Below, one piece after another: positions 29,770 to 38,111 of a stretch of 64,000 nt of DNA. Source of the stretch: Pirellulales bacterium. GTDB taxonomy: Bacteria > Planctomycetota > Planctomycetia > Pirellulales > Lacipirellulaceae. Location of the stretch: positions 1 through 64,000 of the forward strand of contig JAKVCC010000010.1 of NCBI GenBank assembly GCA_022448265.1, read 5' to 3'. Within the stretch, counting starts at the first letter, position 1. Each line of letters begins with the position of its first letter. The notes under the pieces were generated by a model. That model was given only the letters and a program-made list of their open reading frames with translations, was not told the DNA's origin and did no database searches. The translations under genes and the position numbers were made by a program.

Positions 29770-30827
29770 CTCAAGAAATCGAGCAACTTCTGGTCACCGC
29801 CGATATGTGCTTGCGCGAAGTCATGGAACGCATCGATCTGGCCGGGCTTGGCATTGCGCTGCAGGTAGATGCCGAAAAACGCTTTATCCGAACGATTACC
29901 GACGGCGACTTGCGCCGCGCCATACTGGACGGCCTCTCCCTGGATTCTGCAAATGTCGAGAAGCTCGCCAGCCCCACGGGCGGCGCGTCCATTACGGCCC
30001 AACAGGCTACGCCGCGCGAAGAACAATTGGAAATCATGCTACAGGCACAGGTCCGCCACCTACCCCTTCTCCGCACCGACGGCACCGTGGCAGAACTCGC
30101 CTCTAGCGATACCCTCGTACCGCTGGTGCCAATGCAAGCAGTAATCATGGCTGGTGGTTTCGGTACGCGATTGCGACCCTTGACGGACGACACTCCTAAG
30201 CCCATGCTTCCCGTGGGCGGCAAGCCGCTGATGGAACGCACGATCGAAGGCCTAGAACGAGCAGGCATCACAAGGATCAACGTCACAACCCATTACCTAC
30301 CGGAAAAAATTACTCGCTATTTTGGCAGCGGCAGCCGCTATGGCGTCGAACTCAATTACGTCGCCGAGGACCAACCGCTTGGCACGGCAGGCGCCATTCG
30401 CCTCATGGACGAAGTCGATGAGCCGTTATTGGTGATGAATGGCGACATTTTGACAAATGTCGACTACCGTTCACTACTCAAGTTCCACCAAGAACACGAG
30501 GCTGCTCTCACCGTGGCAGTCAGGCAGTATGACGTGCAAGTGCCTTATGGCGTAGTCGAAGCCAAGGCGGGACTTGTACAGGGCCTCAAGGAGAAACCGC
30601 AATTTAATTTCCTAGTCAACGCGGGAATCTATTTGTTAGAACCGAAGGTACGCAAGCACATTCCGTTCAGAAAACGATACGACATGACTGATTTGATCGA
30701 TGCCCTACTCGAGAATAACGAAACAGTCGTCGGCTATCCAATCATGGAATACTGGATGGATATAGGCAGGCATGATGACTTCCAGAAAGCCGAACAAGAC
30801 ATAAGCAATCGCAAGTGGGCCGCATGA
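29766..30827 (+). CDS. ptmE: Sugar-1-phosphate nucleotidyltransferase with N-terminal CBS domains (PtmE-like)
   Basis: A 353-residue fusion. Residues 1-115 form two CBS motifs (TDGDLRRAILDG and RHLPLLRTDG), which usually sense nucleotides. Residues 120-353 form a nucleotidyltransferase domain with VIMAGGFGTRLRPLTDDTPKPMLPVGGKP and the metal-binding VMNGDILTN. In Campylobacter, PtmE of the same architecture makes GDP-glucosamine and starts the GDP-linked legionaminate pathway. The ATG at 29766 overlaps neuD, and the stop overlaps legB, both by ATGA; the longer open frame to 29541 is a shadow. Confidence 0.93.
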   Translation: MTQEIEQLLVTADMCLREVMERIDLAGLGIALQVDAEKRFIRTITDGDLRRAILDGLSLDSANVEKLASPTGGASITAQQATPREEQLEIMLQAQVRHLPLLRTDGTVAELASSDTLVPLVPMQAVIMAGGFGTRLRPLTDDTPKPMLPVGGKPLMERTIEGLERAGITRINVTTHYLPEKITRYFGSGSRYGVELNYVAEDQPLGTAGAIRLMDEVDEPLLVMNGDILTNVDYRSLLKFHQEHEAALTVAVRQYDVQVPYGVVEAKAGLVQGLKEKPQFNFLVNAGIYLLEPKVRKHIPFRKRYDMTDLIDALLENNETVVGYPIMEYWMDIGRHDDFQKAEQDISNRKWAA

Positions 30828-31807
30828 GATGGACAGGACGAAATGTATTGGTAACCGGCGCGGGCGGCTTCATTGGTAGCCATTTGGCCGAGAAGCTCAC
30901 CGAGGCAGGTGCGAATGTACGCGCTTTGGTCCACTACAATTCTAGAGGGCGGCAGGGATGGCTGGACGAGTCGCCCGTCCAGTCAGAAATAGAGATCATT
31001 GCCGGTGATATCACCGATGCCGGGTCTGTCATGCAGGCTATGGACGACTGCGAATTTGTTTTTCATTTAGCAGCGCTCATCGCCATTCCCTATTCCTATG
31101 TCGCTCCCGCTTCGTACATACAAACCAACGTCGTCGGCACACTCAATGTATTGGAAGCAGCAAAGCGACTAGGCACAGAGCGCGTCGTCCACACATCTAC
31201 CAGTGAGGTTTATGGCACCGCACTCCAAATACCTATCTCAGAAGAGCATCCACTACAGGGACAATCCCCATACTCGGCTAGCAAAATTGGAGCCGACAAG
31301 CTTGCGGAATCGTATTTCCGATCGTTCGGCCTGCCGGTAGTCACTGTGCGTCCGTTTAATACGTTTGGCCCGCGACAGTCGGCCCGCGCAGTTTTACCGA
31401 CGATTATCACGCAGTGCTTGCAAGGCGGCACAGTACGTCTCGGCAGCCTGACTCCCACCCGAGATTTGAATTATGTTGCCAATACGACGGAAGGATTCAT
31501 GCTGGCCGCCGAACCCAGTGAAGCAATCGGCAAGACGATCAATCTGGGATCGGGCAACGAAATCAGCGTCGGCGACCTAGCGAAAACTATTGCAAAACTG
31601 ATGGACTGCGAAATCAACATCGAATGTGACCAAGACCGCGTGAGACCCTCAAAAAGCGAGGTCGAGCGTCTGTTGGCCGACAACAGCCTGGCCCGCACCC
31701 TCATTGGCTGGCAACCGCGAGTGAACCTCATAGAAGGCCTGCAAAAAACCATTGACTGGTTCCGCAGCCATTCTGGCGGCTATCGGGCAGACGTTTACAA
31801 TGTTTAA
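30824..31807 (+). CDS. legB: NAD-dependent sugar 4,6-dehydratase (LegB-like)
   Basis: A 327-residue extended SDR. The NAD motif is VTGAGGFIGSHLAEKL (residues 9-24); the active site has THTSTSEVYG-like residues (HTSTSEVYGTA) and YSASKIGADK. The sequence resembles the GDP-linked LegB dehydratase/epimerase of the Campylobacter legionaminate pathway, removing water to give a 4-keto-6-deoxy sugar. It ends the operon. No aminotransferase (LegC) follows, though one is required next; it must be elsewhere in the genome or be replaced. The start ATG at 30824 overlaps ptmE by ATGA. Confidence 0.92.
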   Translation: MRWTGRNVLVTGAGGFIGSHLAEKLTEAGANVRALVHYNSRGRQGWLDESPVQSEIEIIAGDITDAGSVMQAMDDCEFVFHLAALIAIPYSYVAPASYIQTNVVGTLNVLEAAKRLGTERVVHTSTSEVYGTALQIPISEEHPLQGQSPYSASKIGADKLAESYFRSFGLPVVTVRPFNTFGPRQSARAVLPTIITQCLQGGTVRLGSLTPTRDLNYVANTTEGFMLAAEPSEAIGKTINLGSGNEISVGDLAKTIAKLMDCEINIECDQDRVRPSKSEVERLLADNSLARTLIGWQPRVNLIEGLQKTIDWFRSHSGGYRADVYNV

Positions 31808-32477
31808 CGACCTCCCCGCAACTTCCCTCCTACCCGAATGGGCGAGTCCAACAATGAGAAGATGTCATGTACTGAGAGGTAGGATGGTAGTAGCTCCTCG
31901 GTCCGCAGATCGTGGTTAGCAACAACTTACTGCTGCTCTAAAACGCTAAAGCAGGCCGGATAGTCGGCCGCCCGGATCTTGCCACCTATGCTATGCTCTG
32001 CCTGACCGGAATTGAAAATTCCCTGGCACCAAAAAATCGTTTCATCGCCATTGCAGAGCAAATCCTCACTTGCTGCACACTAAGACAACTGGTCACCTCT
32101 TCAACAAAAAATCCCAAAGTCAGGTTAGACTGATGCTGCGCAAGAGCTAAGCTCACAAGAGTTGCGTTGTGCTGTTCAAGCTGCCAATGGCTCCGAGGAA
32201 GTCACTTGCTCTCCGCGAGGGAATTTTTACCTGCATCAGGTCGTGCCACCATTGCTAGTCTTTGGTACAAAGGGGTCGCAGCACTGGACTGCCTCTTCAT
32301 TGTGGAATTTCTGTAAGCGGGAACAAATACACCCGCTTGCCACGGCAGAGGTCGTTTACCAAAAAATGAACTGTGAAGACCCGCCGCAGAAATTGGCCGC
32401 ACTAGGATCGACAGCGGCTTCCCGGAAGATTTCCCCAGACTTGGTATCCTCGATTTTACTCGCCTAGAAATATCGCC
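31808..32477. other. Intergenic stretch after the nonulosonate operon
   Basis: About 670 bases before trpC. A 101-codon frame (32162-32467, +) and an antisense frame over trpC have no recognisable domain and no ribosome-binding site. No clear terminator with a T tract was seen after legB. The trpC promoter should lie near the right end. Confidence 0.45.
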
Positions 32478-33263
32478 ATGCCAGAAACCATCCTTGACAG
32501 AATTATTACGACGAAACGCCAGGAGGTTGAACAGGCTCGGGCCCTTGTACCGGGTACCGAGTTGCGAAAACAGATTGAGCAGGCGGACCCACCCCTCAGT
32601 TTTTTTGAGGCACTGGCCCGGCCCGGGCCGATTCGCCTTATCGCCGAAGTCAAGAAAGCCAGCCCTTCGGCAGGCGTAATCCGCGCGGACTTCGACGCGG
32701 CAGCGATCGCCCGCGCTTACGCGGATCATGGTGCCACCTGTATCAGCGTGCTGACGGATGAGAAATACTTTGGCGGAGGGCTGCATCACCTCCGACAGGT
32801 GCGTGCGGCAGTTGCCTTGCCCCTGCTGAGAAAAGATTTCATCATTGATAGCTACCAATTACTCGAAGCCCGGGCAGCTGGTGCTGACGCGGTACTGCTA
32901 ATCGCCGAATGCCTGGATGATTGCAACTTGCGAAAGTTGCACAATGAAGCGGTCGAACTGGGCCTGACCCCATTGGTAGAGCTCTATGACCGGGCGAATC
33001 TGAAGCGTGTACTCGATGCCGGGGCCTCACTGGTTGGGGTCAACAACCGGAATCTTCATACATTTGAAGTGGATCTGAAACACGCGCTCCGCATGCGAGA
33101 CGAGATTCCCAACGAGTGCTTGTTGGTCGCGGAGAGCGGCATCAAAACGCGTGCAGACGCAGAGCAACTTGAAGCCGCAGGCGTCGAAGCGATGCTCGTA
33201 GGCGAAACGTTGATGCGTTCGCCGGATATTGGTACGGCTGTCCAAGGACTGCTAGGCCGTTAA
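32478..33263 (+). CDS. trpC: Indole-3-glycerol phosphate synthase
   Basis: A 261-residue TIM-barrel enzyme of tryptophan synthesis that closes the indole ring from carboxyphenylamino-deoxyribulose phosphate. The motifs IAEVKKASPSAG (catalytic lysines, near residue 55-66), LTDEKYFGG, LLRKDFIID, VGVNNRNLHTF and VAESGIKTRAD are all present. Length is normal and it is monofunctional. No other trp gene is adjacent. Confidence 0.96.
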   Translation: MPETILDRIITTKRQEVEQARALVPGTELRKQIEQADPPLSFFEALARPGPIRLIAEVKKASPSAGVIRADFDAAAIARAYADHGATCISVLTDEKYFGGGLHHLRQVRAAVALPLLRKDFIIDSYQLLEARAAGADAVLLIAECLDDCNLRKLHNEAVELGLTPLVELYDRANLKRVLDAGASLVGVNNRNLHTFEVDLKHALRMRDEIPNECLLVAESGIKTRADAEQLEAAGVEAMLVGETLMRSPDIGTAVQGLLGR

Positions 33264-33329
33264 CGCCACCCCGCAAACACTTCGACGCCAGAATACTGCG
33301 TAACGCTTCTGAGCTGGCAACTAGGATGC

Positions 33330-33638
33330 TTAGCCTCTCCTGGCGCGGCGGTGCATTCTCCTGGTACTTACTACACCCAATCCGATGAAGATCGCCAATC
33401 CAAACGTGGCCGGTTCGGGCACTTCAATCTACGTAAACACCTGCTGAAATGTCGTTATTTCTGCCTTGTCGACTGGAGCATTGTCGCCGACTTCCAGCAA
33501 TGACGACAGAGAAGTATTTTCTCCGAGCCCATACACACCGGGCATCGCATGAGCGACACAAGCTGCGCCGCATATGAGAACCGCTATTGCTAGGCCGTAA
33601 CAGCCGGCCGCAAAAAAGCAAATACACAAACGCCTCAT
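33330..33638 (-). pseudogene. Broken PEP-CTERM protein gene
   Basis: From the ATG at 33638 the minus strand encodes a signal peptide (MRRLCICFFAAG, then CGAACVAHA) and about 35 further residues to FQQVFT, then an in-frame TAG. After it the same frame resumes IEVPEPATFGLAIFIGLGVV and STRRMHRRARRG, a standard PEP-CTERM sorting signal (VPEP, hydrophobic segment, basic tail). Only some 35 residues separate the two signals, so most of the mature body is gone. Without readthrough, the sorting tail is not made. Confidence 0.8.
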
Positions 33639-34126
33639 AGCATTCAACTCCAAGATGCGCCTACCCCTAAGGACAATGATGTGCCAAATGGGATTGTTCG
33701 TTGACCTGCTTCGAGATCTAAACAATATGCAAATGCCTTTGAGATTCTTTTCGGCGTCCGCATTATGGCAACGCAACCTGCTACAGATGCGTTCTCTTAT
33801 TCGAGCGCTGATGAATGCCGCCTTTGGTATGTCCTCCGCGACACGTCGCCTTTGAACTTCGGCGATTTGCTCTTCCCGGTTTCGTTGTGCGGCGTTCGTG
33901 GAGTCGACTCCGCATAGGCCTGACACCTACCGCGATGCCAAACTCATGATCTGAATCCAGCGAGTTAATATTTTGTCTCTTGTTCATATCACTGCCCTGC
34001 CATTAGGTTTTGTGATGTGCAAACTGAATATACCCATGCTTTTCCTTGCCAAATCTCCGTCCAGTTGGCTTTAATAGTTCGTGTTTTTCTCACCCCATTT
34101 CTCCTTTGCAGAGACTCACAAACAGT
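33639..34126. other. Intergenic stretch without a recognisable gene
   Basis: About 490 bases upstream of the broken PEP-CTERM gene. It contains short frames on both strands without domains. It may hold that gene's former promoter. Confidence 0.4.
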
Positions 34127-34636
34127 TCAACTCGTCTGCGCGGAGGAATCTAGGTACGCCATCGCCTGGCGCGCCAGTGCCTGACGCGCTTCCCGGAACA
34201 TCAGCTCCCAATCCTTCTGCAAAGTCATCTCCGACAAGTAAGTCCATACGCCCAACTCGCGCGCCCAGACTTCATCGACAGCACGTCCTTTTTCCACAGA
34301 CACGACCATCAAAGCTTTACTGGTTTCTTTCGCCCACGATGCCGCCGCACGAAACTCGCGATAGTTGGCCGACGCAAACGGCGGCAGATCAATCAACAGC
34401 AATGGGTGCTTTTGTTTAAAAATGTTTCGCATAAATTGCCTGGTACTCGAGCAAGCAATGGCTTCCCACGCCTCTGCCTCAGCGGCGGCCTGGACCATGC
34501 CAATGCATGGATCAGAATCTGAAACGAACAGGCAGCGCAGCAAGCCTGGGGGTGCAATTTTTTTCTTCGCAACCAGTCTTTGGTTCTTCCGGTCTCGAGA
34601 CCGCGCTGAGTCTGTATGTAAATGAGTAGGTGGCAC
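34127..34636 (-). CDS. Receiver-like (CheY-fold) protein of unknown function
   Basis: A 169-residue protein. After about 35 basic N-terminal residues, the sequence reads like a divergent response-regulator receiver: LLRCLFVSDSDPC as strand 1 with acidic residues, LLLIDLPPF as strand 3 with a possible phosphoacceptor Asp, and LMVVSVEKG as strand 4. The conserved lysine is not clear, so phosphorylation is doubtful. The GTG at 34636 is preferred because AAGGA stands seven bases before it; a TTG at 34651 would add five residues. It lies 1.1 kb downstream of a sigma-54 activator that lacks its own receiver, but a link is only inferred. Confidence 0.65.
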   Translation of the reverse strand: MPPTHLHTDSARSRDRKNQRLVAKKKIAPPGLLRCLFVSDSDPCIGMVQAAAEAEAWEAIACSSTRQFMRNIFKQKHPLLLIDLPPFASANYREFRAAASWAKETSKALMVVSVEKGRAVDEVWARELGVWTYLSEMTLQKDWELMFREARQALARQAMAYLDSSAQTS

Positions 34637-35756
34637 AATATCGTCCTTCAAATAAATGTTTTTCGTATTCTCGCCTGCTACACAAATGCTGCACGAACAA
34701 CATTAGGAGCCGGAGAGCCTATAGCCTTACTGAAACCTCCGGATTGCGATTCTTCGTTCGTATTGCAACGCGCAAACTTTGCGACACGGCTTCCCAGAGC
34801 AACTACCTATACAGGGTCCAGCTCGGGCGGTCCGCAAATCATCGCACACCGCTACCACGACATCTTGCGCTTGTGACGACGATGAATGCCGTTCACCGAC
34901 TGTGGGGTCTTGCCACGACGACGACCGTGGGATGGACTACTTCGTTTGGCCGGCTTATTGCGAACTGTGCGGCGAAAACTGTCTGTACCGTAGTCCGCTT
35001 GCAACGCTTCATATATTTGGGAATGGCTCATTCAGTGTTTCTCCTATTCAATACAAAAAATTTGGGGCCCTAACCCCACAAAACTTGACGACTTCGGCAC
35101 TCGCCAAAATCACGTTTCCACTCTCAGTCCGCCACGCCTCAACCAATTGTCGACTGAGGCAACCGATAAGCGACACGGATACGTCACAAAGACGAGACCA
35201 GTCGTTTCACCTGTGTCTCTGAAACAAACCGAGAGTCGCCTTTGCTTAAAGCGATTACTGTGCCGAACTAGAGTTCCGACCACGAAATGCTTGTAAGCGC
35301 TTTCCGCTAAAGCGCTTATGTGATCGCGCCGGGACGCGCAGCGGCAGCGCGCAGAATCACCAAACTAGGGATCACTTCTTCACCTCCATGGCCATTTGGT
35401 CCGCTTCATAAAGAGCCGCGGCGAGTGATTCACTCTTTTGGTTAGATCTCACCACAATGATGGACGTATCAACGCAAGAAACGCGATGCGGAGTACGCGC
35501 AGGGGAGGCGGCACGGGACGGTTGAGGGTGAGGGTGAGGATGGAGAGCATCCGAGAATTGAGAGGTGCACAGCTTGGAAGCCAGGTCTCTCAGCTGTTTG
35601 AGAACCCATCCCAACGGGATCGGCCATAGCCATAATCGAGTGATTCCTGCCGCCCCAGCCTAGGCGTCGAGTCCATACTCCAAAAGGAACCACGCAGCAA
35701 CCTGGCCGCAGAAGCCACAACGGTCAACAGCGTCGCAGGCAATCCAGTGGCAAGAA
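34637..35756. other. 1.1-kb stretch without a convincing gene
   Basis: No frame here has a recognisable domain with a ribosome-binding site. An 80-codon minus frame (35372-35614) ends in a plausible helical sequence but is His/Pro-rich in the middle and probably chance. The stretch holds a strong hairpin at 35294-35318 and many short repeats of the taagcg/aaagcg type around 35245-35320. Confidence 0.45.
35294..35318. other. Perfect 10-bp inverted repeat
   Basis: The arms taagcgcttt and aaagcgctta pair perfectly around ccgct. A related half (gcttaaagcgat) occurs about 45 bases upstream. There is no T tract. It could be a protein-binding operator or an RNA hairpin. Confidence 0.6.
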
Positions 35757-36719
35757 TTAATCGTCCGACATCTGCGAGAGGAGTCGCGTGAGCGTATTGG
35801 GGTGGACGCCCAGCAATTCAGCGGCCTGACCCTTGTGGCCACCGGTTGTCTGCAGTGCCTGGTTAACCGCGGCGGCACGCAGTCTTACCAGATTGGTAAA
35901 CGGCAAATTCAGCACCCGTGGAGTCTGGTCAGAGCTTCCCGGTAACACCGGTTCGCACTGCAACACGTAGCTCTGTTCAATAACTAGACTGAGCTGCCGG
36001 ATGTTGCCCGGCCAACTATATTCGCTAAATTGCCGGAGCTTTTCAGCGTCCGGTTTCCAACAGGGCTGCTCGTAACGGGCCGCAAATTTCTGTGCGAAAA
36101 ACTCGATAAAACGAGGGATATCTTGGACTCGCTCGCGCAGGGAAGGCATCCGCAAGTCGACCATATTGAGCCTGTAATACAGGTCTTCCCGGAAGCGACC
36201 TTCTTCGACGTCAAGGAGCAAATTTCGATTGGTGGCCGCGATCACTTGGACATCGACGTAAACCGGCTGCGCTGAGCCCACAGGAGTTACTTCTCCCTCC
36301 TGCAAGACACGGAGCAGTTTTGGCTGCAGTTCCAAGGGCATATCACCTACTTCGTCGAGGAAAACGACTCCACCGTGACCCGCCCGAAAAACGCCCAAGC
36401 TCTCGCCGGCTGCCCCCGTAAAGGCTCCCCGCTCATGCCCAAACAATTGGCTCTCAGCAAGCGTGGCTGTGAGCGCGGCACAATTCACCGGGACGAAGGG
36501 CTTTTGCATGCGCGGACCAAGACGGTGCAACATGCGCGCCCAGACCTCTTTGCCCGTCCCAGTCTCGCCGGTAAGCAGGACAGTGCACTCGACCTGGGCT
36601 GCCCGCTCCGCATGATGGGCAACCTCATTCGCCGTAGAATCTTGCCCAATAATCAGACTCGCCGGGTCGTCAGGAGGCAAAGAAGCCACCGACTCCAGCG
36701 AAAAATTGATAGATGCCAT
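35757..36719 (-). CDS. Sigma-54-dependent transcriptional activator (AAA+ and Fis HTH)
   Basis: A 320-residue enhancer-binding protein. Walker A is GETGTGKE (residues 51-58), the sigma-54 contact loop GAFTGA is intact (98-103), Walker B is VVFLDE (118-123), and the C-terminus has a Fis-type helix-turn-helix (AAELLGVHPNTLTRLLSQM). The N-terminal sensor is only about 20 residues, with no receiver, GAF or PAS domain, so activity must be controlled by level or by a partner. The ATG at 36719 follows AGGAG; the frame upstream to 36806 is probably not used. Its targets are unknown; sigma-54 activators (PrsR) regulate PEP-CTERM/exosortase genes in other bacteria. Confidence 0.92.
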   Translation of the reverse strand: MASINFSLESVASLPPDDPASLIIGQDSTANEVAHHAERAAQVECTVLLTGETGTGKEVWARMLHRLGPRMQKPFVPVNCAALTATLAESQLFGHERGAFTGAAGESLGVFRAGHGGVVFLDEVGDMPLELQPKLLRVLQEGEVTPVGSAQPVYVDVQVIAATNRNLLLDVEEGRFREDLYYRLNMVDLRMPSLRERVQDIPRFIEFFAQKFAARYEQPCWKPDAEKLRQFSEYSWPGNIRQLSLVIEQSYVLQCEPVLPGSSDQTPRVLNLPFTNLVRLRAAAVNQALQTTGGHKGQAAELLGVHPNTLTRLLSQMSDD

Positions 36720-37131
36720 TTCCCTTACTCCTAGGCTAGTCAACTCACGCTGCCTAACCAAAAAGTCCGCCCCCTTAGAGACTCGTAGCCTGCAGTTCCG
36801 ATGCAAGCTAATCTCCTCTGCGTTACTAATCTCACTGGCTGTCCAGCCCTAAATCAGATGCGATTTGTACCTTAACAAAAGCCCTAACCCGGCCTGACAA
36901 AAATTGACCGTGGGCCCCTGCCAACACTTACGGTTAATTCTAACCAGAATCTCCAAATACTCCAGTGTCCGGCGCTAAATAAACCCTGCAGGTTAGGTAT
37001 TTTTTGACGGCTGCAGATTAGGTGTTTTTTGACGGTTAAAAGGGTTACCACGGATAGCTATAAACCCTTTGAAATGAGAGGCTTAAGCGACTTCAGAGGG
37101 CGGTTAGCCAATTATCAAGGTGACTGGCCGC
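36720..37131. other. Intergenic stretch between lpxI and the sigma-54 activator
   Basis: About 410 bases downstream of lpxI and upstream of the activator (both minus). It contains the 25-bp tandem repeat at 36986-37035 and a hairpin aaaagggtt/aaaccctttt-like pair just after it (about 37037-37075), which may end the lpxI transcript. Confidence 0.5.
36986..37035. repeat. 25-bp direct tandem repeat, two units
   Basis: The units 36986-37010 and 37011-37035 agree in all but two positions. Each starts ctgcag and ends ttttttgacgg. They lie about 270-315 bases upstream of the sigma-54 activator start, so they could be binding sites, or a duplication without function. Confidence 0.85.
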
Positions 37132-38046
37132 TCAGGCGGCGGCGCGGCCCAGTTCTGATTCCTGCACCGCCACAACCGAAATCCGTAACCTAGCGGCAGC
37201 ACGACAGAACTCGGCTTGATTCAAGAGGATGGTCCGTCCCGCTTCAATTGCCAGGACTTTCCCGCCCGCCACGGAGACCGACTCAAGCGTCTGCACCCCG
37301 ACGGCCGGAACATCGAAACGCATATCTTGGTTTGGCTTGGCGACCTTGACAACGGAAAACCCTCCCAGACCGCAAAGCTGGCCAGCTCGCTGAATACACT
37401 GGTCGGTGCCTTCGATGGCCTCTAGGGCGAGGACTGTCTGATCTTTGACGCACACACATTGCCCTACATCGAGGGCCCCCATTCCTTTCGCCATTTGCCA
37501 ACCAAACTGCACGTCTCTGCGCTGCCGGGCCGTCAATCGGCGACCGGCAATCTGGCCCGCAGAAGCCAGTAATTCCGGTACATAATCGGTAGCCGGACCA
37601 AATACGACCCCTTGATCGGCAAAGGCAGCGACGACCCTGCCAAGCATCGTGTCGTCTTTGCGGTCGCCAGAACCGTACAGGAGCTGCGGATAAAAAAACC
37701 GGATCGCGTGCCAATCGGGACGATGCTTGAACCACCACCCTGGCTGATACAAAAGGACCTTGTGGACCTTGCCCGCCATCACGGCCCGCTTGACACCCCA
37801 ACGACGAAAGTAGCGAGCTGCGCGCCCGATGCCACCAATACCGATCCATCCAAAGTGATCGCAAAGATCCGCCAGAGCCTGATCAGCGTGGTCCACAATG
37901 CCCACGCCCGCTACCGAGCGACCTTGATTTCGCAAAGCGCGGGCGACAGCCAGCGGATACTCGCCCCAACCGGCCAAAATACCTATTGGCGCATCGGCCC
38001 CGGGTGAGGCCATGGATTCCGTGCTATTGCCAAATCGGGCAAACAT
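37132..38046 (-). CDS. lpxI: UDP-2,3-diacylglucosamine pyrophosphatase, LpxI type
   Basis: A 304-residue protein of the LpxI (DUF1009) family. It hydrolyses UDP-2,3-diacylglucosamine to lipid X and UMP, step four of lipid A synthesis, at the inner membrane face. Recognisable parts are IGILAGWGEYPLAVARAL at the start, AGKVHKV near residue 90, GDRKDDTML near residue 125, and the C-terminal catalytic domain with KGMGALDVGQCVCVKDQTVLALEAIEGTD. It begins 65 bases after lpxD. LpxI replaces LpxH in such organisms. Confidence 0.93.
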   Translation of the reverse strand: MFARFGNSTESMASPGADAPIGILAGWGEYPLAVARALRNQGRSVAGVGIVDHADQALADLCDHFGWIGIGGIGRAARYFRRWGVKRAVMAGKVHKVLLYQPGWWFKHRPDWHAIRFFYPQLLYGSGDRKDDTMLGRVVAAFADQGVVFGPATDYVPELLASAGQIAGRRLTARQRRDVQFGWQMAKGMGALDVGQCVCVKDQTVLALEAIEGTDQCIQRAGQLCGLGGFSVVKVAKPNQDMRFDVPAVGVQTLESVSVAGGKVLAIEAGRTILLNQAEFCRAAARLRISVVAVQESELGRAAA

Positions 38047-38111
38047 CGTCTTTAAAAGCAGGTTAGTCAGGGACTGCGGGTCGGACGTCGTTCCCGCCTG
38101 GAGGTTTCAAA

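Noticed and set aside
32202-32858. 218-codon minus-strand frame overlapping trpC
   Set aside because: Overlaps the conserved trpC start on the other strand and has no recognisable domain.
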